Shown: positions 21,132-30,900 of the stretch, in pieces
Layout: every line of letters starts with the position of its first letter
Numbering within the stretch: position 1 is the first letter of the stretch
Virus record (IMG/VR): IMGVR_UViG_3300007963_000015
Coordinates: 1-39,263 of that record
Direction: 5' to 3' (one strand)
DNA from: a virus
DNA length: 39,263 bases
Translations under genes and position numbers: made by a program
The notes under the pieces: generated by a model
What the model saw: only the letters and a program-made list of their open reading frames with translations
What the model was told of the DNA's origin: nothing
Databases searched by the model: none

Positions 21132-24100
21132 TGGTATACATAGCACAACAATCTTTTGGCACTGGAGAAGTAGACCCGAACATTCGGGCACAGTACGACT
21201 CTATGCCCTACAAAACAGGGTGTCAGATTCTTGAAAATGCTTATCTTAGCGATACAGGTTCAGCTCTAAAACGTTGGGGTTCTACTGTATTTTCTACAAG
21301 TTCTGGTCAGTATAAAGCGTTTAGTTTCGTAAACTCATACGGCGAAACTTACTACATCTTAAACATTGTTGATTCTGGTACATCGGGATACAAGATTATT
21401 CGTGCTTCTAATGCTACTGTAATTTCTACTTATACTAACAGCGAGACTTCTAACTCTTCCGAGTACGTTAAAGACATTGCTTCTTCTGGAACTCAGTTGT
21501 TTGTTATGACTATCGAGGGTGTTTACTCTCACATTATTCATGATGACAAAGACAAAAGAACACACCTGACAGATCTAAATATTGGAATCCTTGAAAGCGT
21601 CAATCCTGTTTCATTAATTGTTACTAATCACCCTGAAGCATCGACTCATTACAAAGGCTTGAAGGTTACAAGTAGTCAAAAAGTCTTTAATAAGAATGAC
21701 GTTGGCACTCTTTGGAAACTAATGCCGGGGCCTTCTTCAGAAGATATTACTCCTGTGTTTAGAGAGTTAGATGCAAGAAACTTTCAGGATTCATTTAACC
21801 CTGTAAGCGAGACTTTGGATGCTCCTGATTATCCATTTGTATCTGAAACAGAAGTACGAATGGAAAATTACTTTGTCGATGACAATGAAAACCCTGACAA
21901 ATACGGAGTTGCTAAAAATGTTTACCTTAAACAAGGACACACAGTTTCTAGCAACACTTTAGTAGCAACTCATACTTTAACTAATCAAGACTCTACTGGA
22001 GCAGATGAGGCTTATTGCAGAATCTATAATATTGGCGACTTAAACATTCAACATCGATACAGCACAGGAGATCCTTTTGTTCCATACAAAGAAGGCGAAA
22101 TTATTTCCTTTACTTTAACAAATGGCTCAAAAAATATTGCATTTGAGTCTGCTTACAATACTGTTTCAGGAACTCAGTCTGCTGAAACTATTGTTAAGAT
22201 TGAAACCAGAGAAGGAACTAACTCCACAAGAGATTTTTGGGAGTTTCCAAATACCGACATTACACCAAACATTCAGGTTCCCGGATCGGATCAACTTGCT
22301 GAAGGTCAGTACGATTGGTCAGGTCCATACACTAACTGGGTAACTATTGGAAAAATATTCACTAACTACAATGGAAGTGAAGACGTTACAGGTGTTATTA
22401 AAAATGCTACATGGAATACAAATCTAAATCAGACTCCAGTTCTTCTGTCTACACTTGTAACAGATGCTACGTCTTCTGCTTCTTTGATTACTGACGATCA
22501 TAAAAAGGCTTTAACTCAAGGTGCAGTTGGAGTTATTGAGCAGTGCATTGGCTCTAGCGTCTACAATAAAACTTACTTCTACGTTTCTAAAAAGAAGTTC
22601 GTGGAAGATAACGGAACAAAAGTACCTAACAATACTGATGATCCATATGTGACTTTGATTACAGGGCAACCTTTGATCCCTCCTGTTGCTGTAGATGCTG
22701 ACAACCCAATGTACACAACATTGAAAATCAGACTTGCATCTAGCACTGACAACTCTGGAACAAATAAAACTAGCGATGGTCTTGCTGTAAACAGAAATGG
22801 TTTGTTTGCTGATGCTCTTGTGAGAGACAATAACTACCGGGTTGGCTTGGTTGGAAGTGCAAGTGCCAGCGTTGATATTACTTCTTACGACGTTTCAGCG
22901 TATGGAACTTCAACTAATATTATTAATGGCACTACTTCTTTTACCAACAAAGTATTCTTGACCAATCTGATTGGCGATACTAATCCGGGACCAAAAACAA
23001 ACACCTTTAGAATTTCGCAGTTTGAAATAGACAACGAACATACTAATGTGTTCAATACTTCTACAGAAGGACAAGCAGGATCTTACTACTGGAAAATGAC
23101 TGAAGAAGCGTTTAATCCAGTAACCGCATCTGGAAAAACAAAAGAAGTTCTCGCTTACGCTGAAATTGTAGAATACCACCAAGAAAGATTGTTTCTTTCA
23201 GGCTTCAAAGTTTCGGATGCAATCAAAGACATCTCTACGGCACAAAGAGTTCCTTTGACAATCCTTGCTAGCAAATCAGGCAATACAAATAACTTTCAAA
23301 CAGGACCTAATGGTGACGATGGGTTGTCTGTTGCGGTTGCTTCTAAGGATGGTGGCTACATTCAGTGGCTTAAAAGCCTTGGCAATGCTCTTTTTGTAGG
23401 TAGTGACGAAGAAGAGTTCATTATTGCAGACGCTCCAATGACTCCTACTTCCTTAAATATTTCAAGACAGTCTAATTACGGCTCTAGAGAAGATGTAAGT
23501 GCTAAAGTATATGGCAATGCAGTTCTTTATGTTACTAAAGACGGCAAATCTGTTAGGGCATTAAACTTTAATGAAAGAACAAATCGATACGAATCGGACG
23601 ATTTGCTTCAATATGCTAAACATTTAACTAAATCAGAGCGAATTAAGAAGATTGAAGTAGTTCATACTGCTACTCCTCTGCTTATGGCCCTGACTGAATC
23701 TGGCAAACTGTATTGTTTTACCTCAAAAACCAAAAACTCGGTGTATGGTTGGTCTGAATGGAGCAACTCTCAACTTGGAACCTTTAGCGAGATTGTTTCT
23801 GGCCGAGATTCTTCGAGTAATCCTTGTCTTTTTGCTCGTTGCTCTAATCTTTCTTCTGGTGCTGGCTCCGTTCTTATTACTTCAGACGATACTAGGCTAG
23901 ATTATCTTTTAGATTACGCAACTGAAGTAGATACAGATCAATCAGCTCCTCTTTCGAGCGTGACTAGCAGTGCATACGCGAATAAAACCGTTTCTGTCAT
24001 AGTCAAAAAGACTACAGGCGAAGAAGTTTACGTTGGCGACTATGTAGCAAGTGCTCTTGGGGTGATTACTTTTGACGGATTGTCCTTTAATAACGTCGAT

Positions 24101-24433
24101 AAGGTTATTCTTGGTCTTCCGTACACCATGAAGTTGGCACCAAACATTCCAGAAGTAATGATGCCCGGCAAAGGTAGCACTTTGGGTAGAGATAAAAATG
24201 TAAGTAGGCTTAGGATCTTCTTTAATCAGGTGTTAGGAGCTGTAGCCGCTGGCTATAACGTGTTTCCGGTGCCTTTGGATACAAAAGATGCGGCACCTAC
24301 GAATACTGCTGGATTCTATTCTGTCCCGGTAATCGGTCAGTATGGTCCCCAGCCTACAATCATCATTGAACAATCCGCTCCATACTCATTTGAAGTTAGC
24401 GGATATAACGCTGAATATGACTTTGGAGATTAA
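21131..24433 (+). CDS. Tail tubular protein B (tail nozzle), 1100 aa
   Basis: T7 gp12-type proteins form the tail nozzle below the adaptor ring. The N-terminus has the family opening: QQSFGTGEVDPNIRAQYDSMPYKTG, then a CQILENAYLSDTGSALKRWG stretch (compare gp12 'SFxxGExSP...Y..G...ENF...GxxxRR'). The C-terminal half contains VEYHQERLFLSGF, the conserved 'RLxF' region, and SDEEEFIIADAP and GSREDVSAKVYGNAVLYVTKDG. At 1100 aa it is longer than T7 gp12 (about 790), mostly by insertions in the middle. The ATG overlaps the adaptor stop by one base. The pair builds the short tail together. Confidence 0.9.
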   Translation: MVYIAQQSFGTGEVDPNIRAQYDSMPYKTGCQILENAYLSDTGSALKRWGSTVFSTSSGQYKAFSFVNSYGETYYILNIVDSGTSGYKIIRASNATVISTYTNSETSNSSEYVKDIASSGTQLFVMTIEGVYSHIIHDDKDKRTHLTDLNIGILESVNPVSLIVTNHPEASTHYKGLKVTSSQKVFNKNDVGTLWKLMPGPSSEDITPVFRELDARNFQDSFNPVSETLDAPDYPFVSETEVRMENYFVDDNENPDKYGVAKNVYLKQGHTVSSNTLVATHTLTNQDSTGADEAYCRIYNIGDLNIQHRYSTGDPFVPYKEGEIISFTLTNGSKNIAFESAYNTVSGTQSAETIVKIETREGTNSTRDFWEFPNTDITPNIQVPGSDQLAEGQYDWSGPYTNWVTIGKIFTNYNGSEDVTGVIKNATWNTNLNQTPVLLSTLVTDATSSASLITDDHKKALTQGAVGVIEQCIGSSVYNKTYFYVSKKKFVEDNGTKVPNNTDDPYVTLITGQPLIPPVAVDADNPMYTTLKIRLASSTDNSGTNKTSDGLAVNRNGLFADALVRDNNYRVGLVGSASASVDITSYDVSAYGTSTNIINGTTSFTNKVFLTNLIGDTNPGPKTNTFRISQFEIDNEHTNVFNTSTEGQAGSYYWKMTEEAFNPVTASGKTKEVLAYAEIVEYHQERLFLSGFKVSDAIKDISTAQRVPLTILASKSGNTNNFQTGPNGDDGLSVAVASKDGGYIQWLKSLGNALFVGSDEEEFIIADAPMTPTSLNISRQSNYGSREDVSAKVYGNAVLYVTKDGKSVRALNFNERTNRYESDDLLQYAKHLTKSERIKKIEVVHTATPLLMALTESGKLYCFTSKTKNSVYGWSEWSNSQLGTFSEIVSGRDSSSNPCLFARCSNLSSGAGSVLITSDDTRLDYLLDYATEVDTDQSAPLSSVTSSAYANKTVSVIVKKTTGEEVYVGDYVASALGVITFDGLSFNNVDKVILGLPYTMKLAPNIPEVMMPGKGSTLGRDKNVSRLRIFFNQVLGAVAAGYNVFPVPLDTKDAAPTNTAGFYSVPVIGQYGPQPTIIIEQSAPYSFEVSGYNAEYDFGD

Positions 24434-24435
24434 TC

Positions 24436-24969
24436 ATGGCAGTAGATCCAGTTTCCGCTATTGGCTTCGGATTAAAACTTGGCGGGGCAATATTTGGTCA
24501 TAAGGCCAAAAAGGAACTTCTTAACAAACAGTTTGCCTTGCAACAAAAAATGATCAGGCAGGGTGCCGCAGATCAAAGGAGAATGTCTTCTGAGAAATCT
24601 GAAGATCTTCAAGGACGCATGAAATCTACAATGGGTGCTACTGGTGGTAAAATGGGTAGCGGTCAGTTTACTGCTTTGTTAGCAGATCAGGGTTCTGATT
24701 TTAACTTTGAGCAAAGAATGATTGCAAACCAAGAGCAGAACGCCATTGATAAAGCCGCTATGGAATTCAAGGCTGGCAAGAAAGCGGCTAATACCGAACT
24801 GTTTGCCAATGTTGGAAGTGCTGTAATGGGTGGTGGTGCTAGAGACTTTAAGCATTACTTAGGCAAAGGCATGGAGGGTCTTGGTGGACTGCTTACTGGC
24901 GAAGGCAATGCTCCTGTCGACATTTTTCAATACGGTCCAGACGCAGGTGGCGGAAGTCTATTCAGTTAG
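24436..24969 (+). CDS. Internal virion protein, gp14-like, 177 aa
   Basis: Position and form match T7 gp14, a small internal core protein ejected into the outer membrane at infection. The protein begins with a small hydrophobic glycine-rich segment (SAIGFGLKLGGAIFG), then a helical Q/K/R-rich middle (QFALQQKMIRQGAADQRRM), and a glycine-rich end. It lies between tail tubular protein B and two very large internal proteins, the T7 order gp12-gp14-gp15-gp16. Sequence similarity alone would be weak at this size. Confidence 0.72.
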   Translation: MAVDPVSAIGFGLKLGGAIFGHKAKKELLNKQFALQQKMIRQGAADQRRMSSEKSEDLQGRMKSTMGATGGKMGSGQFTALLADQGSDFNFEQRMIANQEQNAIDKAAMEFKAGKKAANTELFANVGSAVMGGGARDFKHYLGKGMEGLGGLLTGEGNAPVDIFQYGPDAGGGSLFS

Positions 24970-24976
24970 GTAAAAC

Positions 24977-27900
24977 ATGGCAAATTTAAGAATCCCTTCG
25001 AGCGTTAATAGTTCTAGGCAAATGCCTAGATTGCCTGATATTCCCGGAGCCAAGGTAGATATCGCAATCGGTAACGCTTTGAATAAATTGGGTCAGTCTT
25101 TAACAGACTACGCAAAAAGCGAAGCTGTTCGTTCTGATAAGCTCTTAATGGGTTCTGCTGGAATTCAAGGGATTATAGAAGCTTCGATTGAACAAACTCA
25201 AAACTTCTATGAGTTTGACGATTCAGGCGGGATTGACTATGAGCAATCTATTCTGAAGTCTAATAACATCGTTGAGTATTCAGAAGCGACATGGGAAGAG
25301 GCTCGTCAAAATGCTATGGAGCAAGTCGAGAACCTGCCATGGAAAACTTCCGATGTAAAAAAATCTGCCGTTGCTACTGTTGAAAGTGCATTTAAGAGCC
25401 AAACTAACCAGCAGATAAAATTAAACTTAGTAAAACAACAAGATCAGTTAAAATCAGACTATGTAGAATCTCTACTTACGGAGGCTTCATTCGATCCTGA
25501 CACAAATATTGCCCAAGTTATTGATACTGCAACCAACACCATAGAGTCTATGGCCGATTCTACGAAGGCCAAACAGAATTTCCTTGTCAGGGCTAAGACC
25601 TACATTAATAACGCCTCTCTGACCCGCTCAGGGGCCTTAGAAATCTTTCAGGGAACCGACAACCAGTACCTTCAGCCCTTGTTCAATGCTGTTACAGGCA
25701 ATGCAAAAAGAACTTTGAAGAATGCTTTAGGCTTATCTTCATCTAATGCAGATAGTACAGACATGACTGTTACCCCTGTAGATATAGGGGCACTTGGCGA
25801 GGCAAAAATTGCATTCGAATCAATGCCTGACGGTTCAAATAAATCGGCTATGGCGTTGTTGATTGCCGAAGCAGATGCTCAGGCTAAGTATAATGCAAAC
25901 ATTATTCTTCAAGCCTCTGCATTAACTCAAGGTAGCAACGATATCCTTGACGACCCTAAAGGCGTGGATAGTTACCTTGCTAAAAGAGATGCTTATCTTT
26001 CAATGGATGAAGATCAGTTCATTTCTTTCCTTGATGGATACAGCAAGTTTACCTATCTCCCTCCTAACATTGCTAGTTACGTTAATGAGTTTCTCTCTCA
26101 ATCTTCGTACAACACTCGTGAGTTGCAGTTGGTTAATGAGTTGGCTGATAGGTACAACCAAACAAAACTGCATGGAGTTTCCGATCAATCCAAAGCAAGA
26201 CTTCAAACATGGATTGAAAATAGACATCTTAAAGATGAGGATCGACTTGCTGTTTCAATGTTGGTTGAAGGCACAACGCTAAGCGAAGCAGAACAAGGCC
26301 ACATTAATGGGCTTAAACTCCAAACCAATCCCACTGGTCTTTTTGGTTGGTTTGATTCTCAGTTAGAAGATTTCTTAGAAGCAAATGCTCTTGATGATGA
26401 ATACGACTGGGATGAGTTGACTCCTGTACAGCAACAAATGATTGCAAATAAACTTAATCTTCAGATTCAAACCGAAGCCAAAATCGCAAAGGCTAGTAAA
26501 AACGATATCCTTGCTATAAGTGGTGAGGTTATTAGAAAAAGAGCACTTCGTTCTTTGCTTAACAACAGCATTATTGTTCCTGCTCCGGGTTCTGAAGCAC
26601 CTTTGTACATTCCCTTTGACCTTAATGTCAGAAAAAAGAATGGACAACTGGATCAAATCTCAGTTCAAAATGTGATTCAGTTTTACAGGGACAATCTTAT
26701 TAAGCACGTTAAGAATGCTGACCCCACTCTTTCGGGAGAAGACTTAAAAGAAGAAGTAGACAAACTGATTCCTAATATGTCAGTCTTTCCGAACCCTCTG
26801 GAGATTGGCACCTACACAATGAGAACTGAAGAAGGTGATGTCATTGGATATCTTGACCCTCAGCTTCTCGTGCAGGATCAGTATGTTCCTTCTGCGATCC
26901 TTTCTTCTTACGAACTAGACCCTGCTAGTCCTGACTTCATCTTGAAACAAACCTCTCCTTTTTCTCCTGAGCAAAAAGAAGACTTTGATTCTTGGAAATA
27001 CGAAGATCCTACTAAAGAAGAATCGATTCAGTTGTACCCATTCAAGGAACAGTTTGCTGAAGTTCTATCTGACGAGTCATTTAAGGCTCTGCCTGTAGAT
27101 CAGCAATACGATATGCTTCAAATGCTGGGCGATAGATTGGTTGTTACTTCTAAGGCTGACCCATACTTAATGATTCCTGAGTTCAGACGAATCTACCAAC
27201 AAGAGTACGAAAACTTTTTGGAATCACAAAAGGTAACGGCTGGCGTAGTGCCCGGAGTTGGGCCAACTACAAATGTTCTTCCCAAACTTATCAAGAACAC
27301 AATGCCTTCTGATTGGAAAAACGACCTCGATGAACTGCCTTGGGACGCAGGTAGGCCACAGTTTAAGGATCAAGAGTGGTACGACATTAGTTACCCTGAG
27401 TTTGAGGGAACATTAGAAGCCGAATGGGTGTATCAGATCTACGATAAGGCTGTAGATACTTACACAGAAACTCTGCAAAATATGTCAGAAAGCCAACTTC
27501 GTACCGTATATAACAAGGCGAAGTCTGCTTCTATCACAGGTCTTGATCTAGGCATTGAGCACTTTACTCCGCTTGGTGTTCTTCAGGGCTACAAAGAAGC
27601 CGCCAAGATTAAAAACAAATCCTTTGTCACCGTTCTTAAAAGCAAAATTGAACGCATGGCTGAGGTTAATGACCCTACCTTAAAACCTACAATCATTCAG
27701 CAGTTAGTTCCTACTGATACAAAGATCTACGCTATTATCGAAAGCGAATCAGACGCTACGCTTTCTAAAAGAATGCGAACAATCTCTAGTGCTGAGGCTT
27801 CAGAGTTGCGTAATGCAGAAGTTGACATGGCTCTTCCTGAAGATTTTGTACGCATTGCCTTAATGGATTTGGCTGTTGATAAACAAATGGCTCAAATCAT

Positions 27901-27982
27901 TGCAGGTATGAGTGACAAAAGGATGAGTAGGTTCCTTAAGAAGTTCTTACAGACAAAGGTTATTGGCAATGGATTACAGTAA
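24977..27982 (+). CDS. Internal virion protein, gp15-like, 1001 aa
   Basis: In T7 gp15 forms part of the periplasmic tube through which DNA enters the cell. This protein is long, almost entirely helical, and acidic, without a signal peptide, as expected. It opens with a basic polar tail and LPDIPGAKVDIAIGNALNKLGQSLTDYAKSE-type helix, typical of podovirus core proteins. It follows the gp14-like gene with a 7-nt gap (AGG ribosome-binding site) and overlaps the next gene by 14 nt. No enzymatic motif is seen. The call depends on size, composition and gene order. Confidence 0.76.
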   Translation: MANLRIPSSVNSSRQMPRLPDIPGAKVDIAIGNALNKLGQSLTDYAKSEAVRSDKLLMGSAGIQGIIEASIEQTQNFYEFDDSGGIDYEQSILKSNNIVEYSEATWEEARQNAMEQVENLPWKTSDVKKSAVATVESAFKSQTNQQIKLNLVKQQDQLKSDYVESLLTEASFDPDTNIAQVIDTATNTIESMADSTKAKQNFLVRAKTYINNASLTRSGALEIFQGTDNQYLQPLFNAVTGNAKRTLKNALGLSSSNADSTDMTVTPVDIGALGEAKIAFESMPDGSNKSAMALLIAEADAQAKYNANIILQASALTQGSNDILDDPKGVDSYLAKRDAYLSMDEDQFISFLDGYSKFTYLPPNIASYVNEFLSQSSYNTRELQLVNELADRYNQTKLHGVSDQSKARLQTWIENRHLKDEDRLAVSMLVEGTTLSEAEQGHINGLKLQTNPTGLFGWFDSQLEDFLEANALDDEYDWDELTPVQQQMIANKLNLQIQTEAKIAKASKNDILAISGEVIRKRALRSLLNNSIIVPAPGSEAPLYIPFDLNVRKKNGQLDQISVQNVIQFYRDNLIKHVKNADPTLSGEDLKEEVDKLIPNMSVFPNPLEIGTYTMRTEEGDVIGYLDPQLLVQDQYVPSAILSSYELDPASPDFILKQTSPFSPEQKEDFDSWKYEDPTKEESIQLYPFKEQFAEVLSDESFKALPVDQQYDMLQMLGDRLVVTSKADPYLMIPEFRRIYQQEYENFLESQKVTAGVVPGVGPTTNVLPKLIKNTMPSDWKNDLDELPWDAGRPQFKDQEWYDISYPEFEGTLEAEWVYQIYDKAVDTYTETLQNMSESQLRTVYNKAKSASITGLDLGIEHFTPLGVLQGYKEAAKIKNKSFVTVLKSKIERMAEVNDPTLKPTIIQQLVPTDTKIYAIIESESDATLSKRMRTISSAEASELRNAEVDMALPEDFVRIALMDLAVDKQMAQIIAGMSDKRMSRFLKKFLQTKVIGNGLQ

Positions 27983-30900
27983 GTTCGAACCTATCAATTT
28001 TACTTCTGATGCAGAACGAGACGCTCTTACTAGAAGGTACGGGCAGAATGTTCCATACGTCAAGGAGACTGATTACAGTTGGATGCGTAGAACGTATGAA
28101 CAAATCCATGCATACAATACCCTGAGTCTTCTTTCTCAAGAGGGAAGCATCTCGAACTCTTATGAAGAGCTTGACTATAATCCAGCAAAAGATCCTGCTG
28201 TTACTGCTAATCAGTGGATATCTGGTTATTACCCTGAAGTATGGCAGTCATTGCTAGAGTCTAATAGCAGTGCTTACACTCAAAGCGTAATTAAGAATGT
28301 TAGCAGAAACCACAAGTCTGCTGAAATCATTGGGTCTGGTGGGCTTGTAGGTAACTTGGCCGGCAGTCTGGTTGCTGGAATCTTTGATCCTATTAACTGG
28401 ATCTTTCCTACTGCTGGTATTCTCGCTAAAGGTGGATCTCTTTCTAAACAGGCTGTCAGTGCTGTTAAAGGCATGAAGCAAACCCATATCGCACAGCAAA
28501 CCGCAGGGCTTACACTTAGGCAGAAAGCACAATACGCTGCTATTGATAACATGGTTACTACCAGCATTGTCGAACCTTTAATGCAAGCGAAGAACATGAC
28601 AAGGACTGAACAGGATTACCTGTACGACCTTGTAGGTTCCGCTGTATTTGGTGCCGGGCTTAATGTAACCGTCAGCAAGATGGGCGACGGCCTCAATACA
28701 GTACGTGAGAATGTCACCATGCGAATGGTAGGGGCACCTACTATTGAAGAGGCAATGGAGACTGCTGGTGAAAGAATCGTTGCCAGCGTGAATAGGCAGA
28801 TTGAAGACCTTCCTTTGAACGATGCTCGTAAAGTAGAGCAACGTATGAACAACATTGAAGACTTCTTAGATGCTGTTAGAGACAATCCTGAGGATCTAGA
28901 GTTCGATATGAAACTCTATGACAATGCATTCAATGAAGTATTCCCTAACATTGGTGAGGTATCTGGGCTGGGTAAGTTGGTTAAATGGTTTATTATGAAC
29001 CCGAACCAACAACTATTGAAGACTGGTAGTAGGCAGGTGATTGATTTCACCACTAACCTGCTTGAGGGCAACCTACATTTTGAAGGAAGCACTGGCCGTG
29101 TTCCTATTGAATCCAAGATTAAACTCGTTGACTTTGTAATGAAGAGACAAATCGGTGAGTTTGGATCTAAGTTTGACGACTATGCTCATGCTAATAGAGA
29201 GATGGAATTAACTCCTGATAAAATTCGAGAGATGGTTTATTACTTAGTTGTCAGCGGACAGGATACTGTTGAAGGTGCAATGAACAGGACGTTTAAGGTC
29301 AACAATAATGGTGATTTGATTGACGCTTACGTTTTCAAAGATATCTTTGGCAAGCAAGTCGAACTTGGCAATCAGTCTAAACTTAATGAACTTAGCAAAT
29401 TTATTGAGGACCAAGCAGATGTTTATCGGGGAATCGTAAAGACCCTTGATAACAGCTTAAACTCTGCGGGTGTACTAAGCAGTGTTATGCGTTCAGCAGA
29501 TGATAACCCTTTGAATCTCATGGCTTATGTTAGCCGTTGGATTTCTGAAGAGGGTGCTCATTCTATTGATTTGTTTGTTCGTTCTGTAGACGAAGGTATT
29601 GTACAAAGACACACAACTATTAAAGGGCAGATCACTAAAGATCTTAGGCAACTTTCTGACGAACTGAATTCATATCAGAAAATCGTAGAAGAAGGTGGGC
29701 TTTCTCATTGGGAAAGATCTAGACTCCGTAATAAAATGGAGATCTCTAAAGAAAAAATAAAGTCTGCTGAAAATGAACTTGCTGAACTTCAGAAACTTAT
29801 TGACGATCCTGTTGCTCGTGAGTTGTTTGCTAAACGCATTGTCAATAATTACACTCTTTCTTACGACAAAAATATTGTTGGTGCTCGTGGTTTTGGTTCT
29901 GGCAATACTACTCAAGAGATTCTTTCTCGTCGGGTAGATATTTCTGATACTTTTCTTTCTCCTTTTGTTGTGCGTGATCCTGCCGCTACGCTTGATAAAG
30001 CTCGTATGCACTTGGTTCCCAAGATTGTTCTTGCTGACGATCTTTTGAACAGGTATGGCGGTACTCGTGGCATTAACTTTAACAGGTCTCTTGGTCAGCA
30101 AATGGATAAGTTGGCTGAACTAGAAGAAGACATGAAGCTTAAGTCTGAAAACGGTGAAATTGTTACAGAGGCTGACGCTTCTCTGGTTAAAAACCTTCAA
30201 GACGATATCCTTGACGACATTGCTACTTCACGACTAATAAATGAAGCAATGATGATTGCTGATCTGAGTGACCTGAACAAAGCAATGAACGCAGAGTTCA
30301 GCAGTCTTGAAAGAGCCATTAAAGAAATACTAGATCTTAATGCTTCTAGAAAAGAAAAAAGAAAGAAAGCATCTGAGATCCTCAACAAACTTAAAGAGAC
30401 TGAACAAGAAATAGAAAATAGATCTACTTATGGATCTGATCTTTCTAGGCTAATTAAACAAAAATCCTATTGGGAAAGAGAACTTTCTTTCTTAGATACT
30501 TCTTCGTATGACGATATTGGATCTGTTTACGCTGAGGTTTTGAATCAAGGTTTTATTCCTGAAGGAAGATCTGATCTTGAATCTCGTAATCGCCTTGATG
30601 ATTCTATTGTTGAAGTAATCTTTGATGGGACTAACGTTCGACATCAGGTAATGATTGATGGAGTTCTTTCTGATGTAACCATTCGGGAAGCACCTTTTGC
30701 TAAGAGTCCCGGAAGACCTAATCTAGATATTATTGACGACGTAACTTTGGTTTATTGGTTTACTAATGATGGTCGTTGGGGCTGGGCTAATCCTTTAGAA
30801 CTTCAAGACGCTACTCGTATTCAACACGCAAAAGCATTAAGGGATTCTCCCCGTGTGACAGATCAAGCTAAGATTAACTCTGCTATGAGAAAGATTGAAA